DNA of 64,000 nt, taken from contig NZ_FQVA01000003.1 in NCBI RefSeq assembly GCF_900129095.1, positions 272,166 through 336,165 of the forward strand. Reading direction: 5' to 3'. Positions 16,211-25,975 of this stretch are shown piece by piece. The translations under genes and the position numbers were made by a program. The number at the start of each line of letters is the position of its first letter. The stretch's first letter is position 1. Origin of the DNA: Microbulbifer donghaiensis (lineage in GTDB: Bacteria > Pseudomonadota > Gammaproteobacteria > Pseudomonadales > Cellvibrionaceae). A model generated the notes under the pieces. It did no database searches and was not told the origin of the DNA. It saw only the letters and a program-made list of their open reading frames with translations.

Positions 16211-18874
16211 TTAATTGACTCGGTATTTAAAGCCACCATCTTCCGTGGCACCAACATGGATATTGGTAACTTCCTGCCCTTTGGCCATCCTGCCTAAACA
16301 GCGTCCGGCCAGGGAAGGCAGTAAGGTACGATTGAGTATGACTTCTATATTGCGTGCACCCGTATCAGCCTCTTGACAACGTGCCACAATATTAATCAGT
16401 ACATCCTCGTCGTAACCGAAGCTGGCCCCGTAGTGCTCTTTAACACGCTTCTCGATACGTCGCATATTGATTTTACAGATTTCCACCAGATCCTCGTCTT
16501 CCAGTGGGTAATAGGCGATGACGTTCGCACGCCCCAGGAAAGCGGGTTTGAATTTCTGCAATAACTGTGGACGGATATTGTCCAGTAGGACATCCGGCTC
16601 CGGCTTTTCCTCGACCTGACTGAAGATGGCTCGGATCGCATCTTCGCCCGCGTTGGAGGTCATAATGATGACGGTGTTCTTAAAGTCGATATCACGCCCT
16701 TCGCCATCTTTTATCGTGCCCTTGTCGAACAGGTTGTAGAAGATGTCCTGGACCCCGGGATGCGCCTTCTCCATTTCGTCCAGCAATATTACAGAATATG
16801 GCTTGCGCCTCGCGGCTTCGGTTAGAACACCGCCCTCACCGTAACCTACATATCCGGGCGGGGATCCAAGCAGCATCGAGACTTTGTGCTCTTCTTTAAA
16901 TTCCGACATATTGATTGTCGTTATGTTCTGTTCGCCACCGAACAACTCATCGGCCAGCGCAAGGGCGGTTTCCGTTTTTCCGACGCCACTGGTACCGCAG
17001 AACATGAACACACCCACTGGTTTTCGCGGGTCGGTCAGCCCGGCACGAGATGTACGAATTGCCTGGGCCACGGCCTCGGTTGCATGGGGCTGACCAATGA
17101 CCCGCTGGTTCAGGCGCTCAGCAAGCGTCTGCACCGCTACGATTTCATCGCTGACCATCTTTCCAACAGGGATACCGGTCCAATTTGCGATAACCTCTGC
17201 AATGGCCTGTTCGTCCACCGCCGGTTGCATCAGCGGTGTTTCGCCCTGCACATCGTCGAGCTGGGCGTGCAGAGATTGCAGTTGCTGCTTGAGATCTGCG
17301 ATCGCAGCCTTATCGGGGGCTTCGCCGCTCGATAGCTGGCTCTGGAAGAGTTCATCAATCTGGTTCCGCAGCTTGTGGATTTGCTCAATCAGTTCACTCT
17401 CTTGGCGGCGCTGGTTGTCAAGTGCGCCCAGCCGTTCTTCGGCTTCCTGCTGTTGCGCTGCCAGGTGCTGCAATTGCTCTTCATGCACTCCCGTCGCAGC
17501 GTTCTCGCGCTGGAGCTTCTGAATCGTGCTCTTCGCGCGTGCTATCGTACGCTGTGCATCTTCTATAGGACCGGGCGTCGCCGACTGACCTAGTGCTACA
17601 CGCGCACAGGCGGTATCGAGTAGGCTGACGGACTTGTCCGGCAGCTGGCGGCCGGGGATATAGCGGTGGGAAAGTTGCACCGAGGCAATGATTGCTTCGT
17701 CCAGAATACGCACCCTGTGGTGCTCCTCGAGAGAAGTCGCGATGCCGCGCATCATGTCGATGGCTTTTTCCTCGCTCGGCTCTTCCACTTTGACAACCTG
17801 GAAGCGGCGAGTGAGCGCGGGATCCCGCTCGAAATACTTTTTGTACTCAGCCCAGGTGGTGGCGGCTATGGTGCGTAACTCTCCCCGTGCCAGTGCTGGT
17901 TTGAGTAGGTTCGCGGCGTCACCTTGCCCTTCCTTGCCGCCGGCGCCGATCATGGTATGCGCCTCGTCGATAAACAGAATGATCGGTGTAGCGGAGGCGC
18001 GAACCTCTTCGATGACCGATTTGAGGCGATTCTCAAATTCGCCCTTAACACTGGCGCCGGCCTGCAACAGGCCCAGATCCAGTGTGCGTACTGCCACGCC
18101 CTTGAGAGGCTCCGGCACGTCCCCGCCGGCGATGCGCAGGGCAAAGCCCTCCACGACGGCAGTTTTCCCCACACCCGCTTCACCGGTAAGAATCGGGTTG
18201 TTCTGCCGGCGACGTGTAAGAATGTCGATGCACTGGCGGATTTCTTCATCGCGCCCCAGCACCGGATCTATTTCACCCTTCTGTGCGCGCTCGGTCAGAT
18301 TGACCGTGTATTTATCCAGCGCCGGTGCCTTGCTGGCTGCGACGGCGACCGCCGAGCCCCCTTCCCCTGCGTTAGCGGCCGTCGCAACATGGCTTGACTC
18401 GCCGCTGCGGCCATACATCGCTCTGGCTGTTTCACGGATCGATTCCGGCGCAATGCTTTTTAACTCCGGACAGCTTTCCAGGAGCTGACGACGGGAGGTC
18501 TCATCCAGTAACAATGCGGCCAGTAAATGGCCGGAGCTGATAGCCCGGTGGCCGTAGTCGATGGAAGCCAGCATCCACGCATTCTTAGCTCCCTCGACTA
18601 TGGTCGGTGACAGCGCAGCCGGCCGGCTACTGCCGGATTTAAATTTAGCAATGCTGGTCGCCAACTGTTTGGCGAAGTTAGACGGGTTGACATCGTGCTT
18701 TTCGAGCAGGTGATAGAGATCGGTATCCGACTGATCGAGTAGCTTCAGTAACCAGTGTTCCAGCTCCACGTTGTACTGGCTCTGCGCCAGGCACAGCCCG
18801 GCTGCGCCCTCGAGCGAGTCACGCATGTGCGGTGTCATGGTATCAACGAGACGCTTGAGATCTATGTTGATCAT
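16211..18874 (-). CDS. tssH: ClpV, T6SS sheath-recycling AAA+ ATPase (TssH)
   Basis: Hexameric ClpB-like unfoldase that disassembles contracted TssBC sheath for reuse. The product is 887 aa from ATG 18874 (AAGGA upstream); an in-frame upstream codon at 18925 would run into the tssG gene. An N-terminal Clp repeat domain (about 1-150) binds TssC. The first AAA module has GEAGVGKT and LFIDEAHT. A coiled-coil middle region of about 120 residues follows, then the second AAA module has GTSGVGKTE, ILLDEMEKAH and GSPPGYVGYGEGG. It is the last gene of the minus-strand block tssA-B-C-C2-E-F-G-H. Confidence 0.97.
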   Translation of the reverse strand: MINIDLKRLVDTMTPHMRDSLEGAAGLCLAQSQYNVELEHWLLKLLDQSDTDLYHLLEKHDVNPSNFAKQLATSIAKFKSGSSRPAALSPTIVEGAKNAWMLASIDYGHRAISSGHLLAALLLDETSRRQLLESCPELKSIAPESIRETARAMYGRSGESSHVATAANAGEGGSAVAVAASKAPALDKYTVNLTERAQKGEIDPVLGRDEEIRQCIDILTRRRQNNPILTGEAGVGKTAVVEGFALRIAGGDVPEPLKGVAVRTLDLGLLQAGASVKGEFENRLKSVIEEVRASATPIILFIDEAHTMIGAGGKEGQGDAANLLKPALARGELRTIAATTWAEYKKYFERDPALTRRFQVVKVEEPSEEKAIDMMRGIATSLEEHHRVRILDEAIIASVQLSHRYIPGRQLPDKSVSLLDTACARVALGQSATPGPIEDAQRTIARAKSTIQKLQRENAATGVHEEQLQHLAAQQQEAEERLGALDNQRRQESELIEQIHKLRNQIDELFQSQLSSGEAPDKAAIADLKQQLQSLHAQLDDVQGETPLMQPAVDEQAIAEVIANWTGIPVGKMVSDEIVAVQTLAERLNQRVIGQPHATEAVAQAIRTSRAGLTDPRKPVGVFMFCGTSGVGKTETALALADELFGGEQNITTINMSEFKEEHKVSMLLGSPPGYVGYGEGGVLTEAARRKPYSVILLDEMEKAHPGVQDIFYNLFDKGTIKDGEGRDIDFKNTVIIMTSNAGEDAIRAIFSQVEEKPEPDVLLDNIRPQLLQKFKPAFLGRANVIAYYPLEDEDLVEICKINMRRIEKRVKEHYGASFGYDEDVLINIVARCQEADTGARNIEVILNRTLLPSLAGRCLGRMAKGQEVTNIHVGATEDGGFKYRVN

Positions 18875-18902
18875 GGTCAAAGTTCCTTTTTGGTTTTGCT
18901 TG

Positions 18903-20033
18903 TCAGGCTGCAGGCAGTGCCTCATCCGGCGAAACCCGATCGGCGCTTAGCGTAATCGCCACACGCTGATTGTGTTCCTGCTCTCCCGCCATATGAGTGT
19001 TCCAGCCCAACAGCGGCTGGCTGTCCGGTTCATCGATGAGCTGCACCGGTACCACCTGATCCGTAAACAGCGTTACACATATCTCGAAGTCCATCTCGAT
19101 GCCGGCGCTAAACTGGATAAAGGACTTGAGCGCTTCTAATTTTTCACTGCCCGGCGAAATCGCCATAAATTGCTCGTATTCCAGAGGTTCGACCACCACA
19201 CGAAACTTGTTCTGCGCCTGGAAGCACTGGGTACCGAGCACCGAATTCTGCCCCAAACAGTTGTTCACACCCTGTGGATAGCCGGGACCCGGAAGGCGAC
19301 AGAGGACATCTTCCGGAAGATTATCCCATTGCCCTTGGAACTGTTCGATGGATACATTCAGACCGAAGTACTGGCGGATCATGCTGGCGAGCGCCGCGGC
19401 AGAGCACTGCTGTCGGCTGAGATGACCTGCCATCCCCAGCATAGCCTCATCCGGGACCGGCATGCGGTAGCGCAATTCGCTGGTACCGAGACCGGACAAT
19501 GCGGCGAGTGCATGGCTAAATAGGTCCGGTTCACGCTGTTGACGAAGATGCTGGCGTTCGTAGTTCACCGGCAACTGGTATTTGTGCCAGGCCTGATAAA
19601 ACAACGAGATGTGCCGATGGTGGAAAATATCGAGAAAGTCCCGCAGGGCGGTATTCTTTTCCCGCAGCTCGCGGAGGACGAGCTCCGTCAGATAATACGG
19701 CATGACGCCCTGACTGCCGATCAGCCCCCCGAAACCGACCTCCATTCGCCACTGATTGGTTGCGGCATCACTGGGCTCACTTTCTGTACTATCTGCTTGT
19801 TGCACACGAAGTACATCGGCGCCGACAAACGAGAGACTCGACTGGGCACTAAATCGCACCAACTCCCGTGACGGCGGTGCAGCGCCCGCAACCGGCTCCA
19901 GTGCACGTTCCTGCCCTGCCCTTAATGTCACTCGCTCGAGTAGCCGTACCGCCTGGAAAAACTCAAAGCGGTACGGCTCGCGCCGCAAGCGCTCAATTAC
20001 AGTAACGCTTTGTCGCCGGCGCGTGGTGGCCAT
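18903..20033 (-). CDS. tssG: TssG, T6SS baseplate subunit
   Basis: Baseplate wedge protein that works with TssF, TssE and TssK. The product is 376 aa, the usual size for the VasB/ImpH family. It begins with basic residues, then VIERLRREPYRFEFFQAVRLLE, the classic TssG opening. The SSLSFVGAD region and YFGLNVSIEQFQGQW are also family-typical. The start lies 37 bp inside the tssF 3' end, showing tight translational coupling; tssH follows after 28 bp. No truncation is seen. Confidence 0.95.
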   Translation of the reverse strand: MATTRRRQSVTVIERLRREPYRFEFFQAVRLLERVTLRAGQERALEPVAGAAPPSRELVRFSAQSSLSFVGADVLRVQQADSTESEPSDAATNQWRMEVGFGGLIGSQGVMPYYLTELVLRELREKNTALRDFLDIFHHRHISLFYQAWHKYQLPVNYERQHLRQQREPDLFSHALAALSGLGTSELRYRMPVPDEAMLGMAGHLSRQQCSAAALASMIRQYFGLNVSIEQFQGQWDNLPEDVLCRLPGPGYPQGVNNCLGQNSVLGTQCFQAQNKFRVVVEPLEYEQFMAISPGSEKLEALKSFIQFSAGIEMDFEICVTLFTDQVVPVQLIDEPDSQPLLGWNTHMAGEQEHNQRVAITLSADRVSPDEALPAA

Positions 20034-21826
20034 CGTTTCAGCTCTCCGTCTCTGCCGCTCATGGTGGCGATCAAGCGGGTGAAGGAATTCAGCGAACAGT
20101 AAAGTCCAAGAAACCTCTCTATAACGCTGGCAAATAGTAGCGGGCTAGTGCCCGATAGCATCATGCTGTCCAGCTCAATCTTCACTTCTGTACCACGGCA
20201 CAACACGACGCTGTTATCTATCTGAATTGGCGCGGTTATCGGACAGGTGGTCAACCTCAGCAGAGATTCGATCAAGTTCCTGGTGCTGGCTGAATCTCGA
20301 AAATCATAAAGGCGAAAGATTTCCTTCAACGCTTCGCAGCCGCCACTGCCAGAGAGCGAAAGGTGATTCAGGTTAAGATGTGATATCAGCCGCCAGTAAC
20401 CACGCTCGCGTCGTGGCGGGCGCAGGGTCGCCGTCGGCGCCACGATACAGCTAATTCTACTGGCCGGCGCATCACCGTCGACGAGCTGCAGATACGGCTG
20501 GGCATTGCCCGTTGGCAGTTTCTTCGGTAAGTTGCGGTTACAGCAGGTCAGTTTTACGTCCATTGTGTGATCGCTGATGCGATGCGGATTGAAATCGAGA
20601 TCCACCAGCGTGATATCCACTTCTGATGCCTGCTCATTACGGTGTTCACCTTCTACCACATCGCGGCGGCGACTGAACCAGAATGCCGATTGCCGCGCTT
20701 GATGCTGGCTATGCTGAATACCATAGAAGGGGCGATAGGTAGTAGTTTGCCCACTGCCATCGGTCGCTGAAACCTCGTCTACGGAGTAGATCTCCAGACC
20801 GTCACTACGTCGCGCGTCTGGCACGACATGATAGCTGTACTGCGTATGGCTGAGCGGAATCGGGTCTGCGGTCTGGGGAAATAGATTAACAGCGGGCGTG
20901 CAGCCCAATGCGAACATATTTGTGGCAATCTGCTTTTCCAGTTCTTCATGGCTCTCGGATAGATAGAAATACAGATTCAGAGTATCACCGTAGCTATTGT
21001 CCAGCGCCTCCTGTAGCCCCTCAATATCGATGAAGTGGAATTTTTCTGGAAAGGCAAAGTACTCGGTCAACAGACGATAACCGATAAACGCCGTATCTGG
21101 ATATGGCAACAAACCCTCTTCAGGCTCTAACCCCACTTGTCTTATCGCATTGCTTTCCAAAAATATCGGCTTTGGGTCAGCTTCTCCATTGGCCACTACC
21201 AGCTTTGTGCATTTGCTCAACAGGATATCGTAGAGTGCGTAGATATGGCTTGGCTGGCCACGCAGAAAAAAACGCAGTTTTCCAGGGTTGAGCTCGAAGA
21301 AGCTGAGATCCTGGCTCAAGGTCTTCAGCGATAACTTGAGTACCGCATTCGCGCCTTGGATATCATTGCACCCCGGTGCGATGAATGGACGCGGCATCAG
21401 GCTGGCACTCACGGCCTCAAAAGGGCAGATATCGACGGAATAACTGCTGGTAAACCGACACGTTTGTCCCTGAAAGCTATCACTTTCCAGAAGTGTACCG
21501 GCTCCCACGTTAGTGATCGCATCAAGGTCCGGCTCGGGCTCGAATTGCACAATGGCACAGGAGGGAATAGGACGCAGGTAATGCGGGTACAGCGTTTCCA
21601 GCATCGCATCGGTGAGCTCGGGAAAATCATCGCTCAGCTTCTGCTGTACTCTCGCATTCATATACGCAACACCGGACAGCAGGCGGCCGACCAGGGGATC
21701 GTCCACGGTATCTGTATCGAGCTGCAGCCGCGAAGCCGTCGCTGGATGCATGCGGGCGAATTCCGCGGCGGTCTGCTGCACAAACGCCAACTCACGCTCG
21801 TAGAGATCGATTAGCTTTTCACTCAT
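19997..21826 (-). CDS. tssF: TssF, T6SS baseplate subunit
   Basis: Central baseplate wedge protein (VasA/ImpG family), 609 aa, normal length. It starts MSEKLIDLYERELAFVQQTAAEFARMHP, the family hallmark, and contains RLLSGVAYMNARVQQKLSDDFPE near residues 48-70. The start ATG at 21826 shares one base with the tssE stop (TAATG), with GGAG eight bases upstream. The C-terminus overlaps tssG. It is in the core tail-assembly block. Confidence 0.96.
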   Translation of the reverse strand: MSEKLIDLYERELAFVQQTAAEFARMHPATASRLQLDTDTVDDPLVGRLLSGVAYMNARVQQKLSDDFPELTDAMLETLYPHYLRPIPSCAIVQFEPEPDLDAITNVGAGTLLESDSFQGQTCRFTSSYSVDICPFEAVSASLMPRPFIAPGCNDIQGANAVLKLSLKTLSQDLSFFELNPGKLRFFLRGQPSHIYALYDILLSKCTKLVVANGEADPKPIFLESNAIRQVGLEPEEGLLPYPDTAFIGYRLLTEYFAFPEKFHFIDIEGLQEALDNSYGDTLNLYFYLSESHEELEKQIATNMFALGCTPAVNLFPQTADPIPLSHTQYSYHVVPDARRSDGLEIYSVDEVSATDGSGQTTTYRPFYGIQHSQHQARQSAFWFSRRRDVVEGEHRNEQASEVDITLVDLDFNPHRISDHTMDVKLTCCNRNLPKKLPTGNAQPYLQLVDGDAPASRISCIVAPTATLRPPRRERGYWRLISHLNLNHLSLSGSGGCEALKEIFRLYDFRDSASTRNLIESLLRLTTCPITAPIQIDNSVVLCRGTEVKIELDSMMLSGTSPLLFASVIERFLGLYCSLNSFTRLIATMSGRDGELKRWPPRAGDKALL

Positions 21827-22296
21827 TAAATAATCTCCGATACATCGACCGTCTGGGTAACCGGATTAAGCGCCGAATCGAATACGATAACTTCCGCCGC
21901 AGGATTCACGTGTAGTACCGCCTCTACACGGAAACGGATACTCGGATCCTCTACATCCATCTTTTCCTGGGTTGTGACTTTTACAGATCTGATACGGGGT
22001 TCGAAGTTTAAGATGGTCTTTTCGATTTCCCGGCAGAATCGCTTGCGGCTGTCCATGGACGACAGGTTTATCGTTGACAGATCTGGAAGACCGAAATTGA
22101 TATTGGACTTCTGTAATTGCACATGCGTGTCCGGCGCTGAGAGACAGCGGTAGCGCGTATTGAACAGATACTCCAGATCGCGCCTTACCCCTTCGCGCAA
22201 CTGTTTGAGTAGTTGATGTGGCTGGTGCGGATCTACGTTGCGGGATGATTCCAGTAATCGATCGAGCACCGGGGCGAGCAGCCGCTTTTCTTTCAT
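21826..22296 (-). CDS. tssE: TssE, gp25-like T6SS baseplate subunit
   Basis: Small (156 aa) homologue of phage T4 gp25, linking the baseplate wedge to the first sheath ring. It contains the LLNTRYR-type segment as LEYLFNTRYR, the INFGLPDLSTINL stretch, and the gp25 core around IEKTILNFEPRI. It starts two bases after the tssC2 stop and overlaps tssF by one base. Operon position and length match other T6SS clusters. Confidence 0.95.
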   Translation of the reverse strand: MKEKRLLAPVLDRLLESSRNVDPHQPHQLLKQLREGVRRDLEYLFNTRYRCLSAPDTHVQLQKSNINFGLPDLSTINLSSMDSRKRFCREIEKTILNFEPRIRSVKVTTQEKMDVEDPSIRFRVEAVLHVNPAAEVIVFDSALNPVTQTVDVSEII

Positions 22297-22298
22297 TT

Positions 22299-23831
22299 TT
22301 AGACTACCGTTCCAATACCGACCTGGGCCAGCGCCGTCGTGAGTTTGAGCTCCGACACTAGGTGGTCTACCGTGTAGTGGCTCTTCAGGTGAATGATGCT
22401 CTGGTAGCTGCCGACTTTGCCGGGCTCGTCTACCACCTGGACCCGCGCTTCGCGCAGCGGGTAGCGTGCGAGCATCTCCCAGGACAGGTCATCGCGACCG
22501 GTGGTATAGCGATCGAGCCACTGCTGAAGCTGGCGTTCGCAGTCCTTGGCATTCATATAGGCACCAACTTTGTCCCGGATCATTACTTTTATGTAGTGAG
22601 CAAAGCGCGACGCACATAATATCTGCTGCAGCATCGAGCTGATTCGGGCATTCGCCGTTGCAGCCTTGGTGGTGTACTGCTTTGGGCGCTGTAATGACGG
22701 CACATTGTTAAAGGCGCTGTAGGGGGTATCGTAGCAGTGACTCAGGCAGGTAAATCCCAGCTCACTCAGTTCCCTTTCGGCGAAATCTGTTACCAGTATA
22801 GAGGTCGACATACGCCCCATGTGCGCCCGTGAATCGACTGCATAGGGGACAACCGGCAACTGCGATACCAGGCCTCCCCCCAAGTGATCACGTGCCACAC
22901 CGCGGATATGCGAAAACCAGCCTACTTCGGCAAATTCGCGTATCAGCACGGCGCCGAGGGCAAAACAGGCATTTCCCCAGAGATAGTTGCGGCTGTGTGA
23001 AGCGGCAACAGCCTCGGCAAACCGCAGCCCGCGATAGCGCGAGAAACTGGTGTTGTACGGCTGACGCATCAGAACTTGTGGCAGCGTTACTGCAATAAAG
23101 CGGCTATCTTCGAGCTCCCGTAATCCATTCCAGCGAATGTACTGCTTCTGGCGAAACACCTCACCGAAATCGATTGGCTTGGCCAAATCCTCATATTGAT
23201 CGACACCAAACAGTTGGGGGGTCGCCGCGCATACAAACGGCGCAAATGCGGCGGCAGCGGTTTGCGCAATGCCCTGCAGGGTGAAAACATCATCGTAGGG
23301 ATGGTCCGAGAACGGCCGGTGGGAAACATAGTAATCCCCCAGAATAAGGCCAAAGGGTTCACCACCTGGTGTACCAAATTCCTCGTTGTACAGCAGATGA
23401 AACAGGCCGGACTGATCGTAATCCGGAGCCCTCTCAATATCCTTGGTGAGATCCCGCCAACTTACATCCAGCAGCTTTATCTTCACATTGTCGCTATGGG
23501 GGGCGGCGTTGATCAGCATGGCCAGGCCAAGCCAACTGGCCTCCAGGCGCTGGAATCGGGGGTGGCGCAGGATTGCATTGACCTGGTCGCAGATCGCCTC
23601 GTCAATTTCCGCGATCAGCCTGCCCAGCCACTGGCGTACGCTGAAATTCTCGCGGTTGTGACAGGGACAGATTTCCGTCAGCCAGTATTCCAGGGCAAAA
23701 AGGTCGTCCGGTTCCTGCAGGAATTTTCGCAGGGGCCCCCATCCGCTTTGCATCAATGACGCCGGCAGCAGCTCCCCGAACTCACGAGACTGGTGACTGG
23801 ATGATGCTGCGGACAAAGAAGCTTCTCCCAA
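22299..23831 (-). CDS. Second TssC-like sheath protein (ImpD-type paralogue)
   Basis: Divergent paralogue of the sheath large subunit, 510 aa. It aligns along the whole TssC: RLEASWLGLAMLI, YNEEFGTPGGEPFGLILGDYYVSHRP, FTLQGIAQTAAAAFAPFV, and the C-terminal HYIKVMIRDKVGAYMNAKDCERQLQQWLDRYT. It retains an N-terminal region before the core but lacks the acidic serine-rich start of the main TssC. It lies directly downstream of tssBC and upstream of tssE. Rhizobial imp loci also carry two TssC-family genes (impC, impD), so the arrangement has precedent. It may modify one end of the sheath or act at the baseplate; this is inference. Confidence 0.88.
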   Translation of the reverse strand: MGEASLSAASSSHQSREFGELLPASLMQSGWGPLRKFLQEPDDLFALEYWLTEICPCHNRENFSVRQWLGRLIAEIDEAICDQVNAILRHPRFQRLEASWLGLAMLINAAPHSDNVKIKLLDVSWRDLTKDIERAPDYDQSGLFHLLYNEEFGTPGGEPFGLILGDYYVSHRPFSDHPYDDVFTLQGIAQTAAAAFAPFVCAATPQLFGVDQYEDLAKPIDFGEVFRQKQYIRWNGLRELEDSRFIAVTLPQVLMRQPYNTSFSRYRGLRFAEAVAASHSRNYLWGNACFALGAVLIREFAEVGWFSHIRGVARDHLGGGLVSQLPVVPYAVDSRAHMGRMSTSILVTDFAERELSELGFTCLSHCYDTPYSAFNNVPSLQRPKQYTTKAATANARISSMLQQILCASRFAHYIKVMIRDKVGAYMNAKDCERQLQQWLDRYTTGRDDLSWEMLARYPLREARVQVVDEPGKVGSYQSIIHLKSHYTVDHLVSELKLTTALAQVGIGTVV

Positions 23832-23895
23832 GGAACGATTCAGTAGCGAAAGCGTGGGACTTTCGCGTTTTCGTAGGGTACATCGGAAATATCAA

Positions 23896-23919
23896 AGGCC
23901 CGCCGCAGACGGCGGGCCT
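23896..23919 (-). terminator. Strong GC hairpin between tssC and tssC2 (attenuator)
   Basis: Stem AGGCCCGCCG / CGGCGGGCCT of 10 bp with a 4-nt loop, followed on the minus strand by a short U-run (CCTTTGAT). It lies 6 bp after the tssC stop in the middle of the operon. A partial terminator here would leave tssBC transcript in excess over the downstream baseplate genes. Confidence 0.6.
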
Positions 23920-23925
23920 ATAGCT

Positions 23926-25413
23926 TTATCCCGCCGTGGGGATATTCGCCACCATACGCATGGACGTGGTCAGCTCTTCCATCTGCAGCCATGGTTTCAG
24001 GTAGGCTACTGCGCTGTAGCAACCCGGCTGGCCAGGAATTTCCTTCACTTCAACACGTGCTTCGGCCAACGGATACTTGGCTTTCATTTCCGCGCTCGCG
24101 TCAGGGTTTGAGTTGGTGTACTGACTTATCCACTTATTAAGCCAGCGCTCACAATCGCCCGCCTCCATGAAGGAACCCACCTTGTCACGCGCCATGACTT
24201 TCAGGTAGTGGGCAATACGCGAGGTCGCCATCAAATAAGGTAGGCGTGCGGAAATTGCCGCATTGGCGGTTGCATCAGGGTCGTCAAAGGCTTTTGCTTT
24301 CTGCGCGCTCTGCGAACCGAAGAATACAGAGTAGTCTGTGTTCTTGTAATGGCACAACGGAAGGAAACCCTGGGCACTGAGTTCCGCCTCGCGGCGATCA
24401 GTAATGCCGATTTCCGTCGGGCACTTCTGGTCCAGGTCGCCGTCATCACTTTTAAACAGGTGTGTCGGCAAGCCTTCCACTTTACCTCCACCTTCAGCGC
24501 CGCGAATGGCGGTACACCAGGAATTCTCTGCGAAGGCGCGAGTCATGGTGGTACCCATCACGTAGGCCGCATTCATCCAGCAATACTGATCGTGCTCTGC
24601 CGGTCGGGATACACCGGACTCATCTACTTCGAACTCTTCAAAGTTAAAGGACTCAATCGGCTTGGTGTTGGCGCCGTAAGGGGTGCGGGCCAGTGTCCGC
24701 GGCATGACCAGCGTCACGAAACGGGAATCATCGCTGTCGCGGAAACTGCGCCACTTAATGTATTCACCAGACTCAAAGATGCCGCCGAGATCACGGGGTT
24801 TCGACAGCTCGGTAAAATCATTGAAGCCAAACATGCCGGCACCAGCCGCCGATACGAACGGACAGAAGCCCGCCGCGGCTACATTCGACATCTTGCTCAG
24901 CAGCTCGATATCCTCCGGGTGGCTGGTAAACTCAAAGTCACCAATCATGCAGCCGAAGGGCTCGCCACCAGCGGTGCCGAATTCCTCTTCGTAGATTTTC
25001 TTGAACGTCTGGCTCTGGTCAAACTCCACCGCTTTATCCAGGTCGCGAAACAGCTCGCGCTTGGACAGGTTGAGCATACGGATCTTCAGCGTCGCCCCGG
25101 TCTCGCTGTTCATGACCATGTGATGCAGTCCGCGCCAGGAACCCTCCAGCTTCTGCAGCTTCTCTTCGTGCAGAATGGCCGATAGCTGCTTGGACATGGC
25201 GGCATCAATAGCCTGGACGGCTTTGTTGATCGTTTGGGTAAGATTCCGATCCCAAGTGACGGTCCCTTTCAGAACCTGCTGAGTCAGGTTGGCGATCAGG
25301 TCTTGCGCTTCATCTGGTTCAGTCTGCTTAGTGGCCGAGATCGCTTGCTCCAGTAGGCTGACCGACTGCTCTTCCGCTTCGCTTTCCGCTACGTTTTCGA
25401 CTTCGGTACTCAT
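23926..25413 (-). CDS. tssC: TssC, T6SS contractile sheath large subunit
   Basis: Forms the contractile sheath with TssB (VipB/ImpC). The product is 495 aa, normal length. It shows [56 protein letters not shown], the [10 protein letters not shown] stretch, and the ending block [28 protein letters not shown]. The start overlaps the tssB stop by ATGA, typical for this pair, which must be made in equal amounts. A hairpin follows the gene. Confidence 0.98.
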   Translation of the reverse strand: MSTEVENVAESEAEEQSVSLLEQAISATKQTEPDEAQDLIANLTQQVLKGTVTWDRNLTQTINKAVQAIDAAMSKQLSAILHEEKLQKLEGSWRGLHHMVMNSETGATLKIRMLNLSKRELFRDLDKAVEFDQSQTFKKIYEEEFGTAGGEPFGCMIGDFEFTSHPEDIELLSKMSNVAAAGFCPFVSAAGAGMFGFNDFTELSKPRDLGGIFESGEYIKWRSFRDSDDSRFVTLVMPRTLARTPYGANTKPIESFNFEEFEVDESGVSRPAEHDQYCWMNAAYVMGTTMTRAFAENSWCTAIRGAEGGGKVEGLPTHLFKSDDGDLDQKCPTEIGITDRREAELSAQGFLPLCHYKNTDYSVFFGSQSAQKAKAFDDPDATANAAISARLPYLMATSRIAHYLKVMARDKVGSFMEAGDCERWLNKWISQYTNSNPDASAEMKAKYPLAEARVEVKEIPGQPGCYSAVAYLKPWLQMEELTTSMRMVANIPTAG

Positions 25414-25931
25414 TCCGCGTCCTCTCCCTTTTCTTCTCCCAGACCCAGCTGCTCAGAAATAGCACCGACATTTTCAGTACTCTTCAGAATATCTTCCAGA
25501 ACCTTTTCCAGCTCTTCCGAACGATCAGCCTTGCTGAGCAAATCCCGCAGCTTGCTGCGCGCTTCCAACAGCTGCTTGAGCGGTTCCACCTGTTCGACAA
25601 TCTGCTCCGGCGAGAAGTCATCCATGTGATTGAAGTCCAGATCCACCGCCATCTTGCTACCGTCACCGGCGAGGGTGTTCTCCACCTGTAGATTCAGCTT
25701 TGGATTGACCTTCGACATAACATCATTGAAATTATCGCGATCGATCTGGACAAACTTACGCTCCTTCAACGCCTTGCGGTTTTCAGCGTTATCACCGGAA
25801 TAGTCGCCCATCACACCGGCAACAAACGGCAGTTCCTTCTTGACTTCAGCACCGTTGGTTTCTACATCGTACGTGATGTGTACACGCGGCTTGCGCACAC
25901 GCTTCAGCTTGTTGTGGATGCTCTCAGACAT
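25410..25931 (-). CDS. tssB: TssB, T6SS contractile sheath small subunit
   Basis: Sheath protomer partner of TssC (VipA/ImpB). The product is 173 aa. It contains the hallmark block [13 protein letters not shown], then [17 protein letters not shown] and the coiled C-terminal half around [16 protein letters not shown] that interlocks with TssC and is read by ClpV. The ribosome site AAGGAG precedes ATG 25931. tssA lies 44 bp upstream. Confidence 0.98.
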   Translation of the reverse strand: MSESIHNKLKRVRKPRVHITYDVETNGAEVKKELPFVAGVMGDYSGDNAENRKALKERKFVQIDRDNFNDVMSKVNPKLNLQVENTLAGDGSKMAVDLDFNHMDDFSPEQIVEQVEPLKQLLEARSKLRDLLSKADRSEELEKVLEDILKSTENVGAISEQLGLGEEKGEDAE

Positions 25932-25975
25932 CTTGGATCTCCTTTCCTCAATTTAGGATGCAATTAGTGAAGTGA

